A stretch of 15,685 nucleotides of DNA, taken from Euryarchaeota archaeon UBA501. GTDB lineage: Archaea > Thermoplasmatota > Poseidoniia > Poseidoniales > Thalassarchaeaceae. The notes under the pieces are model-generated. The model was not told the origin of the DNA and ran no database searches. It saw only the letters and a program-made list of their open reading frames with translations. The translations under genes were made by a program, and so were the position numbers. Positions 7,373 through 13,311 of the stretch are shown here, piece after piece. The stretch covers positions 1-15,685 of the forward strand of contig DAVT01000152.1 in assembly GCA_002505685.1 (NCBI GenBank), written 5' to 3'. How positions within the stretch are numbered: the first letter of the stretch is position 1; the number at the start of each line of letters is the position of its first letter.

Positions 7373-7843
7373 TCACTCATTCAGCTCAATTACAACGTCG
7401 CCACCGGTAGATTCCATCTCTAACAGTGGGTCGGTGGCGTATTCTCTGCCAGTGACTAGGGCCAACAATAATCCAGTGGTGAGCCCAATTGCAGCCAACA
7501 TGGCAGTTAGGCCAGATAGCAAAATTACACCCCCTTCTCTCATTTCTGCAAATGATCCGTTGAATTGTGAATGCGCCAGAGAAAGTCCGAGGCCTGCTAG
7601 AAGGAACAACCCTACAATCTGTTCTTTCCAATGCGAATGTTGGTGCGCAGAGCCAATGCTCACCATGAGGAGCGCTAAACTAGTGCCGCCGAAAGCCAGA
7701 ATGAAACCTAGAACCATTTGCTCAACAATGTTGGAGAACTCAACTCCGCCAGAGAGTTGCCACACGAGAAGATCCATGCCGATTGCAAGCAAGACCATGA
7801 GTAAGGCAACAGGGCCCCACCAAGCATCTTTGGTTTCAGTCAT
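7373..7843 (-). CDS. Unknown membrane protein with about four transmembrane helices
   Basis: The product is not recognised. The 156-residue protein has four strongly hydrophobic segments at about 9-29, 41-64, 73-92 and 104-131, joined by short loops. One loop, SAHQHSHWKEQ (65-75), is rich in His. The tail (132-156) is hydrophilic and acidic. There is no cleavable signal peptide. Its ATG overlaps the TGA of the upstream 7-helix gene (ATGA), so the two proteins are translationally coupled and probably act together in the cytoplasmic membrane. A subunit of a small transport, redox or assembly complex is possible, but nothing in the sequence decides this. Confidence 0.75.
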   Translation of the reverse strand: MTETKDAWWGPVALLMVLLAIGMDLLVWQLSGGVEFSNIVEQMVLGFILAFGGTSLALLMVSIGSAHQHSHWKEQIVGLFLLAGLGLSLAHSQFNGSFAEMREGGVILLSGLTAMLAAIGLTTGLLLALVTGREYATDPLLEMESTGGDVVIELNE

Positions 7844-8646
7844 TCCTCACCCTCCAGCAGGCTGAGGTTTGACCTTAGAACCGCTTCGACCACACTTTTT
7901 TCTTCTTCAGACAAAGGAGGTACAACATCTGGGTCAGGCGCCCGTTTCTCAGCCATATAGACCAGCGCAATGAATGATATTCCTGCCGCAACCATTCCCA
8001 ATAAACCTCCAATCAGGAACATCAATTGTTCCCAGTGGATTGAGTGCCATCCGGATGCACTCAGTCCCTCAGAACCATTCTGCATGATTTCGTAGAACAT
8101 GGCTCCTCCAGCAATGGTCAATGCACCAAGCGTCAGAGCCTCCTTGTGACGCTCATCCCCCATCATGACACAAAATGCGCCTGCAAGTGCAGCGATGAGG
8201 ATCAACACACTGAGGAAGGTGTCCACCCATGCTCCCCAGATGGTTTGACCAATTCCATTTGCGATAGCAGAAGGGGGTTCAGAAATTAGCATCCAAGCAA
8301 TCCAAAGCAACCCTGAGAATGCCATGGCGAATCCCATGGGGCGCAATCCACGCGGTAGAGGTCCCACAGGGGAAGGCCCTGAAAATGTGGCAATTAAAGT
8401 TCCAATAGCCATGAATGCTACTGGAATAAGCATGTGGAGAAACACGGCCAGTAAGGCGGTTTCAGATGTATCCTCGCCACGAGTACTGGTGCCGAATATG
8501 ACCACTAAAGCAATGGACAAAACCAAAACTGGTTTGGCCAAATTTTTCCGGGGGTCCTTTCTATCAGTCAACCAGAATCCGATTGCTAGGCAGAAGAACA
8601 CGAGGGGTAGCCAAAATCCCACCAGTGGGTCCGACATCCCGAACAT
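7840..8646 (-). CDS. Unknown membrane protein with about seven transmembrane helices
   Basis: A 268-residue polytopic protein of unrecognised family. Hydrophobic segments lie at about 8-26, 37-54, 64-88, 101-122, 138-162, 168-188 and 206-231. A cytoplasmic-looking charged tail (232-268) contains LSEEEKSVVEAVLRSNLSLLEGEE and is probably helical. Loops between helices 3-4 (GPSPVGPLPRG) and 6-7 (NGSEGLSASGWHSIHWEQ) are the most distinctive parts. ATG 8646 and ATG 8637 are both possible starts; neither has a strong ribosome-binding site. It is divergent from the eL42 operon across 143 bases and coupled by ATGA overlap to the downstream 4-helix gene. Confidence 0.75.
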   Translation of the reverse strand: MFGMSDPLVGFWLPLVFFCLAIGFWLTDRKDPRKNLAKPVLVLSIALVVIFGTSTRGEDTSETALLAVFLHMLIPVAFMAIGTLIATFSGPSPVGPLPRGLRPMGFAMAFSGLLWIAWMLISEPPSAIANGIGQTIWGAWVDTFLSVLILIAALAGAFCVMMGDERHKEALTLGALTIAGGAMFYEIMQNGSEGLSASGWHSIHWEQLMFLIGGLLGMVAAGISFIALVYMAEKRAPDPDVVPPLSEEEKSVVEAVLRSNLSLLEGEE

Positions 8647-8735
8647 GTACTAGCGCCATTGGTTTAGGTTCATCAAGGTTGACCGCCTTTGCGGCGCAGT
8701 CGCTTGATTTAGAATCTCCTCGCGCGCGACACCCT

Positions 8736-8742
8736 CATATAC
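8736..8742 (+). promoter_or_regulatory. Candidate TATA box for the eL42 operon
   Basis: CATATAC (8736-8742) lies in the 143-base divergent gap, about 48 bases before the eL42 ATG, which leaves a leader of roughly 20-25 bases carrying the GGTGAGGAGG ribosome-binding site. The flanking CCTxATATAC pattern matches the element before eL37. The rest of the gap (8647-8789) holds no RNA gene or ORF that I can support. Confidence 0.4.
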
Positions 8743-8789
8743 AGGCCGATGGTCGCAGGCTCGCACCCAAACGGTGAGGAGGCTCAAAC

Positions 8790-9074
8790 ATGGTCAAGAT
8801 GCCACGACAGGTCAAGCGCTACAGTCCGAAGGCTGGACGCCACACCATGCACACCATTGAGCGAGTCAAGAAGCGCCGTGCGAGTGAATTGAAGTGGGGT
8901 CAGCGCCGATTCCGCAGAGTGATGGCTGGATACCGTGGTTTCCCACGTCCAAAGCCGGAAGGCCGTGAGAAGCCAACCAAGCGCGTCAATATCCTATACC
9001 GATGCACAGAGACCGGTAAGGCACATACTCCTCCATGCAAGAGAGCGAAGAAATTCGAACTTGTCGACAAGTGA
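8790..9074 (+). CDS. rpl44e: Large-subunit ribosomal protein eL42 (L44e), zinc-site-deficient form
   Basis: eL42 lies at the E site of the large subunit. The 94-residue protein has the family core SELKWGQRRFRR (32-43), GYRGFPRPKPEGREKPTK (48-65) and the ending KKFELV (87-92). The zinc-binding cysteines are mostly lost. The usual first CxxC near the N-terminus reads SPKA (12-15). The second reads CTET (72-75), leaving only Cys72 and a displaced Cys83. The nucleotides at both places are unambiguous. The start at ATG 8790 has a strong GGTGAGGAGG upstream. It opens a conserved archaeal operon with eS27, aIF2-alpha, Nop10 and PAC2, each separated by 13 bases or fewer. Confidence 0.95.
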   Translation: MVKMPRQVKRYSPKAGRHTMHTIERVKKRRASELKWGQRRFRRVMAGYRGFPRPKPEGREKPTKRVNILYRCTETGKAHTPPCKRAKKFELVDK

Positions 9075-9087
9075 TTAGGTGAAACAA

Positions 9088-9261
9088 ATGGCGACCAGTA
9101 ATTTCATCCGTGTGCATTGCCGTGATTGCGGTAATGAGCAGATAATTTTCGAGCGAGCAACCACCGTCATCAACTGCGGTGTTTGTGGCTCAGTTCTCGC
9201 CCGCCCTGCGGGCGGAAAGGCGCAATTAACCGGCGCAACCGTAGCTGAGATCCTCGAGTGA
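9088..9261 (+). CDS. rps27e: Small-subunit ribosomal protein eS27
   Basis: A 57-residue archaeal/eukaryotic ribosomal protein S27e. The zinc ribbon is intact, with CRDC at 11-14 and CGVC at 30-33, followed by the family's LARPAGGKAQL segment. ATG 9088 is preferred over the in-frame GTG at 9079 because the AGGTG ribosome-binding site (9077-9081) would overlap the latter and because family members start close to the first CxxC. It lies 13 bases after eL42 and 13 before aIF2-alpha, in the same operon. Confidence 0.94.
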   Translation: MATSNFIRVHCRDCGNEQIIFERATTVINCGVCGSVLARPAGGKAQLTGATVAEILE

Positions 9262-9274
9262 AGGGGGTCAAGCG

Positions 9275-10060
9275 ATGTCGGATACGAACGAGTGGCCAGA
9301 AATCGGCGAATTTCTCGTTTGTTCAATCAGTACCGTCAAGCAAAATGGCGTTTATGTTGACTTGGATGGGTACCCAGGTCGCGAGGGCTTCATTTTCATT
9401 GGCGAAGTAGCATCCGGTTGGGTCAAGAATATCCGTTCTATTGTTCGTGAAGGACAACGCGTCGTCGCGAAAGTCATCAAGGTCAAGAAAGAAAAGAAGA
9501 GTGTCGAACTAAGCATTAAATCAGTCAGTGATGAACGCCGAAGAGATACTCTACAACGCTGGAAGAACAGGCAACGGGCAGGTCAATTGCTCCGAATTGT
9601 CGGTGAGAGATCTGGTTGGGACGAAGCCAAAATTGGAGACATGAATTCCGAGTTAACCGAAACTTTTGGCAGCCTATATGCAGCATTTGAGGAAACGGCA
9701 ATCGAGAATGATGCTTTGAAAAATGAGGGCTTCAAAGGAGATTGGACATCCGTTTTCATTGAAATTGCGATTGAAAACATCATTCCTGAATTCGTCAATA
9801 TTCGCGCAGTTGCCGATATTCAAATCCATGGTAGTGAAGGGATTGAAGTCATTCGAAAGGCCCTATCTGCTGCAGAAGACTGTGCATCGAAGGAAGACGA
9901 GGTCGAAGTTTCTGCATACTATGACGGGGCACCTGAATACCGAATTGAATTGAAAGCACCAGATTGGGAAATTGCTGAATCACACTGGGATCAAGTTGAA
10001 GCCGCGATTTCAGAACATATCAGCGCAGATGTTGGTAAAGTGGAAATCTCACGCCAATGA
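9275..10060 (+). CDS. eif2a: Translation initiation factor aIF2 subunit alpha
   Basis: The alpha subunit of the heterotrimeric factor that brings initiator tRNA to the small ribosomal subunit. Its 261 residues match archaeal aIF2-alpha. The N-terminal S1 OB-fold domain (about 9-85) contains GVYVDLDGYPGREGFIFIGE and EVASGWVKNIR, and is followed by a helical domain (about 86-170; AAFEETA). The C-terminal alpha-beta domain (about 175-261; YYDGAPEYRIELKAPDW) binds the gamma subunit. The eukaryotic regulatory Ser51 region corresponds to the WVKNIRSIVREGQ loop. The start at ATG 9275 follows an AGGGGG ribosome-binding site. Its stop overlaps an ATG at 10057 in the Nop10 frame. Confidence 0.95.
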   Translation: MSDTNEWPEIGEFLVCSISTVKQNGVYVDLDGYPGREGFIFIGEVASGWVKNIRSIVREGQRVVAKVIKVKKEKKSVELSIKSVSDERRRDTLQRWKNRQRAGQLLRIVGERSGWDEAKIGDMNSELTETFGSLYAAFEETAIENDALKNEGFKGDWTSVFIEIAIENIIPEFVNIRAVADIQIHGSEGIEVIRKALSAAEDCASKEDEVEVSAYYDGAPEYRIELKAPDWEIAESHWDQVEAAISEHISADVGKVEISRQ

Positions 10061-10110
10061 ACCCTCTAACAAGAGAGAGGTTCAATAGCCTCACAAAAGA
10101 GCGGCGCGTA

Positions 10111-10320
10111 ATGGCTCGGACAAGATTGCAAAAATGCACCGCCTGTGGGGCGTTTGGCTTGTCCGAAACTTGTCGACACTGTGGGGCTTCTGCTCAAGCT
10201 GCGGTGCCCATGAAATTTTCACCTGAGGATGCAAGGGCAGACCTTCGCCGCAAATTGAATAACGTCGAATCCAAAGAATGGGTTGAACAATTGCCATCAC
10301 CGGAGGATGAGCAAGAATGA
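10111..10320 (+). CDS. nop10: Nop10, H/ACA ribonucleoprotein subunit
   Basis: Nop10 stabilises the pseudouridine synthase Cbf5 in H/ACA guide-RNA particles that modify rRNA. From ATG 10111 the protein has 69 residues: MARTRLQKCTACG then CRHCG form the small zinc ribbon, and FSPEDARADLRRKLN is the conserved linker and helix (family pattern RFSPEDPY..YRR). ATG 10111 is preferred because family members begin about six residues before the first Cys. The same frame opens at ATG 10057, which overlaps the aIF2-alpha stop as ATGA and would add 18 basic residues; that longer form cannot be excluded. The C-terminal tail after the helix is longer than usual and acidic. The PAC2 gene starts inside the stop (ATGA at 10317). 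Confidence 0.88.
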   Translation: MARTRLQKCTACGAFGLSETCRHCGASAQAAVPMKFSPEDARADLRRKLNNVESKEWVEQLPSPEDEQE

Positions 10321-11069
10321 GCGCCACGATTCACTGGGTGGATGAAGTGGGTTTGCCTGAGCACCAACTCCTAATCGCTGCAGTTCCAGGGGTTGGAAAT
10401 GTGGGCAAGTTGGTGGTGGATACACTGAATGAAGAGGAAAATACCACTTTACTTGCAAGAATCATTCACCCAGACCTTCCGCCACACTCCGTGCTTGAGG
10501 ACGGTTTGCTGACACCTCCTCATCTTTCGATTCACGCGGTCTCTTTGGAGAACGACAAAACAGTCATCACAATTACAGGAAATGGGCAGCCGATGACGCC
10601 ACGAGGTCAGCACGAAACTGCAGAGGCGATATTGGGACTTGCGAGCGAATGTTCTACGCCCTTTACCATCGTACTCGCAGGATTGAGTGCAAATCCTGGC
10701 GATGAAAGCATACACCTCACCTGTCCATCAACTTCAGCACAAACCGAATTGGCTCAGCGCGGAATCGCAGTCAGTACCGAACAACCATCTGGGGGGATGC
10801 TTGGGTTGGCTGGACTTTTGGTTTCCCTTTCACCCCTGCACAAAGTTTCGGCAGCAGCCTATTCCGCAGAGACCGTAGGTACCAGCGTGGACGTCGTAAC
10901 AGCAGACCGCCTCGCTCAAAGAATCAGTATCGATTTTGATTTGGGTCTTGATTTGCCCATTGACAATACACGAGAAATGGCTGCTCGCTTGCTTTCAATG
11001 ATGGAAGGGAAAGAGATTGCGGGAATCGACTTGAGTGATGATGACTCAGGTGCAGGATTCTATGTATAG
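10317..11069 (+). CDS. PAC2-family proteasome assembly chaperone with C-terminal HbYX-type tail
   Basis: A 250-residue protein of the PAC2 superfamily, whose archaeal members (PbaA/PbaB type) bind the 20S proteasome and help its assembly or activity. The family features seen are VPGVGNVGKLVVDTL (24-38), GNGQPMTPRGQHETAEAIL (88-106) and the LAGL.....G segment (125-133). The protein ends GFYV; the last three residues Phe-Tyr-Val fit the hydrophobic-Tyr-any (HbYX) tail that inserts in pockets between proteasome alpha subunits. Its start overlaps the Nop10 stop by four bases, so it is translationally coupled. No proteasome subunit gene is in the window. The assignment to the superfamily is firm; the precise role is inferred. 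Confidence 0.85.
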   Translation: MSATIHWVDEVGLPEHQLLIAAVPGVGNVGKLVVDTLNEEENTTLLARIIHPDLPPHSVLEDGLLTPPHLSIHAVSLENDKTVITITGNGQPMTPRGQHETAEAILGLASECSTPFTIVLAGLSANPGDESIHLTCPSTSAQTELAQRGIAVSTEQPSGGMLGLAGLLVSLSPLHKVSAAAYSAETVGTSVDVVTADRLAQRISIDFDLGLDLPIDNTREMAARLLSMMEGKEIAGIDLSDDDSGAGFYV

Positions 11070-11111
11070 ACTCGTCAGACTTATCTCAAACATGAGGCTC
11101 GACGGACTATA

Positions 11112-11197
11112 GCCGAGATCGCATAGCCCGGTATTGCGGTGGATTCGAAATCCACTGTTCTCGTGACGCGGGAGTTCAAATCTCCCTCTCGGCGCCA
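11112..11197 (+). tRNA. tRNA-Ser (anticodon CGA), CCA encoded
   Basis: All parts of a class II tRNA are present. The 7-bp acceptor stem is GCCGAGA (11112-11118) with TCTCGGC (11187-11193). T8 is at 11119 and the D arm runs 11121-11137. The anticodon stem GTGGA/TCCAC encloses the loop TTCGAAA, with anticodon CGA at 11146-11148. The extended variable arm is at 11156-11169. The T stem GGGAG/CTCCC has loop TTCAAAT (11175-11181). The discriminator is G11194 and CCA is encoded at 11195-11197. CGA reads the serine codon UCG; the long variable arm and discriminator G agree with serine. No intron is seen. A weak TATA-like run (TTATCTCAAA, 11081-11090) lies 20-30 bases upstream. Confidence 0.96.
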
Positions 11198-11231
11198 TCA
11201 ACCTCTTGAAGCGGAGGCCTCAGCCAGCATC

Positions 11232-11432
11232 ATGGAGGTCGGCATTACGCACGAAGGTGAACGCACAACAATGATGTTTGATGCACCTGTTGAAATCGCC
11301 ACCGTATTGGAAAAAATGGAAATCCCACCTTCTACTGTGTTGACCATTGTTGGCGAACAAATTGTCCCCCACACTTCGACCATTACCGGCGACATCGAGA
11401 TTGAACTCATCATTGTCTCCAGCGGTGGCTAA
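11232..11432 (+). CDS. Small ubiquitin-like protein (SAMP/MoaD/ThiS type) with C-terminal Gly-Gly
   Basis: The 66-residue protein is the size of archaeal small modifier and sulfur-carrier proteins of the beta-grasp fold. It ends IVSSGG; the terminal Gly-Gly is what an E1-like enzyme adenylates for protein conjugation or thiocarboxylate formation. The pattern of a beta hairpin, helix (AVEI-type segment 20-30), VLTIVGEQIV (36-45) and a final GDIEIELIIVSSGG fits the family. ATG 11232 is used because longer in-frame options run through the tRNA gene; it lies 34 bases after the tRNA 3' end, with only a distant GGAGG. The gene may be read through from the tRNA promoter. The stop TAA overlaps the TAG of the converging nuclease gene (CTAA). 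Whether it serves tagging, Mo-cofactor or tRNA thiolation is undecided. Confidence 0.82.
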   Translation: MEVGITHEGERTTMMFDAPVEIATVLEKMEIPPSTVLTIVGEQIVPHTSTITGDIEIELIIVSSGG

Positions 11433-13264
11433 TCCTCACGTCGCTTCAGAATCGCCAAACGTGTATTCTTCTGGAACTTGATTTCGGGTCTCCCAAAGAA
11501 TTCTGAATAGACTCCATTCAGAATGGCGATTTCATCCCCTGGGCGAACAGAACGTGCGCTGGGTGGAACAGCAAAGGCATAGGCGACAATATCGATGCTT
11601 CCGGCACCATCCTGAATGGTCAACCTCCACTTTGGTTTACCCGAACTCGAGCGGAATTTTTGCCATGTAGTGTCGCGAATGGTCATCACACGACCGACCA
11701 CACTTCCTGCAGTTACCATGCCGACAATGCTCTCTCCATCGGCATCCTCGGGATCAATGATTTCTATTTCTGATAAATCATCCAATTCTACACTCGGAGT
11801 AAGGTTCCATTCAGTGGGCCTTCCCCCTTTCACACGAACATGAGAACCATTGGAAATTCTACGTGTGATTCGTTTTGGTTTTGGGAAAAAGCAGTTTTTG
11901 ACTTCCACTCTGTCCACACCTTGCTGGAGATTGAATTTGATTTGTATATTGCCTTGATCATCGCTTTGAGGCGACAAGAGCCCGGTCACTTCCCCACAGA
12001 TATCGATTCTTGTTTGGAGTCGATTTGACGGAGTAATCGGCCAATTTCTTCCTTCATGTTGCAAACTCTCTAGCATGGGCAATCCACTACGATTTTCACC
12101 ATTTGGGCAAATGCTTCTGTGGTCACATCCAATGCATCTTTCCAATGGGTTTTCACTGGTTCCGACATGTTTCCCACCCGCCTCAAACAATTGAACTGGG
12201 GCGGGTTCGGCAGGATAATCCTCGACATTTTCACTACGGTTCACAAAGAGTGCATCGTAGGCCTCTCTAAGCTCTGTGTCCAATGCGGCCAATCGTATTT
12301 GATCCGGTGCTTCGATAATCTTGACTTGATTTGATCCGGCGTACCAAATTCGTAAATTGCTGACTTGTGAGGTTCTATCATGTGTTTGCCACCACAACCA
12401 CGCATAGATTTCCAACTGAAACACATATCCTGCTGAACGGTCGTTATCTCCCATCGCCGCCTTGAGGTCGATAATCGAGATATTACCATCCCAATCGTAG
12501 ACGAAATCATATTCGCCCCAAAACCAGTGTTCGGGGTGAATCGTACCGAGGCTAAACGTACCCGCATCTGGGTCGACAAACCAAGGTCGCGAAATTTCCC
12601 ACGCCTCCATCAATGTGCAATCTCCAGTCGATGCAGCAGGGTGTGGCAAACTCCAATCATACGGAAAACCATCTGGCGACGGCCAATCAGGTCGAAGCCC
12701 CGCTCGAAAATCAGATAGTTTTGGGCCCCCATTCATCTGTAAACATCTCTCAACCTCCTCAATATGAAAATCGATGGTGGCATAAGCCATCTGCTGCATC
12801 AAATCATCATCCAAATCCTCTCCACTTCCAATCGACATGGGGTTGTCTTCGAATTCTTCAACATGTAATTGCTTTACATGAGGGAGATGAACATCACACC
12901 TTGCTCGGGCCCAAGCCCTCAGTGATTCGATGGATTCCAATCCCGTTGTAGGCTGAATATCCGGTGCGTTGTAGCCATCTCCAGAATCGCGTACCGGCCG
13001 ATTTTCATCGTCTAGAGGTGATTGGAGAATATCCCATTCATCCGTCTCTGAAACCAACATTGGTCCCTCTCGGAACACTCGGCTGACGACATTTTCTACG
13101 ATGTGCCCCCGCATCATAGCAGGCACTTGAGGTCCGCGCAGGAATTCGATTCGTTGATGATACCAAGATCTTGGGCAGTTTCGGTACTGAATCAAACTGG
13201 TTGCGGATAAGCGCTTGAATTTGCTGACCATCAGGTCATCTTCATCGACAATCTGCACTGGCAC
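11429..13264 (-). CDS. Cas4/RecB-like Fe-S PD-(D/E)XK nuclease with C-terminal OB-fold domain (paralogue 1)
   Basis: A 611-residue protein from GTG 13264; ATG 13231 (starting MVSKFKRL) is equally likely. It starts the core with LSATSLIQYRNCPRSW, the N-terminal helix of Cas4/AddB-type nucleases carrying Cys30. GHIVE (53-57) gives a His, GEYDFVYDWDG (250-260) Asp253, and IIDLKA (264-269) the Asp266-x-Lys268 pair. QLEIYAWLW (283-291) is the RecB-family QxxxY motif. CIGCDHRSIC (377-386) adds three Cys in the C-x2-C-x5-C spacing used for a 4Fe-4S cluster together with Cys30. Residues about 515-605 (VVGRVMTIRD ... WRLTIQDGAGSIDIVAY) form an OB fold likely to bind nucleic acid; 415-490 may be a second one. 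It is predicted to cut or process DNA. It lies 47 bases downstream of its paralogue. Confidence 0.85.
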   Translation of the reverse strand: MPVQIVDEDDLMVSKFKRLSATSLIQYRNCPRSWYHQRIEFLRGPQVPAMMRGHIVENVVSRVFREGPMLVSETDEWDILQSPLDDENRPVRDSGDGYNAPDIQPTTGLESIESLRAWARARCDVHLPHVKQLHVEEFEDNPMSIGSGEDLDDDLMQQMAYATIDFHIEEVERCLQMNGGPKLSDFRAGLRPDWPSPDGFPYDWSLPHPAASTGDCTLMEAWEISRPWFVDPDAGTFSLGTIHPEHWFWGEYDFVYDWDGNISIIDLKAAMGDNDRSAGYVFQLEIYAWLWWQTHDRTSQVSNLRIWYAGSNQVKIIEAPDQIRLAALDTELREAYDALFVNRSENVEDYPAEPAPVQLFEAGGKHVGTSENPLERCIGCDHRSICPNGENRSGLPMLESLQHEGRNWPITPSNRLQTRIDICGEVTGLLSPQSDDQGNIQIKFNLQQGVDRVEVKNCFFPKPKRITRRISNGSHVRVKGGRPTEWNLTPSVELDDLSEIEIIDPEDADGESIVGMVTAGSVVGRVMTIRDTTWQKFRSSSGKPKWRLTIQDGAGSIDIVAYAFAVPPSARSVRPGDEIAILNGVYSEFFGRPEIKFQKNTRLAILKRRED

Positions 13265-13311
13265 GACGCAGTGCTATCGTCCAACGTCCTTGAACCATGC
13301 GGAAACGACAA

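Noticed and set aside
7251..7865. Long open frame on the + strand, about 204 codons
   Set aside because: It is antisense to eL37 and the 4-helix membrane gene, shows no domain and has no ribosome-binding site; it results from codon bias of the genes opposite.
8647..8789. Small RNA or tRNA in the divergent gap
   Set aside because: No cloverleaf, box C/D or other foldable conserved element could be recognised; only promoter-like sequence is seen.
9199..9216. GC-rich inverted repeat (GCCCGC, CCT, GCGGGC)
   Set aside because: It is inside eS27 and encodes the conserved LARPAGG segment, so coding constraint explains it.
11139..11231. Upstream extension of the ubiquitin-like ORF to 11139
   Set aside because: That stretch is most of the tRNA-Ser gene; the beta-grasp fold begins at ATG 11232.
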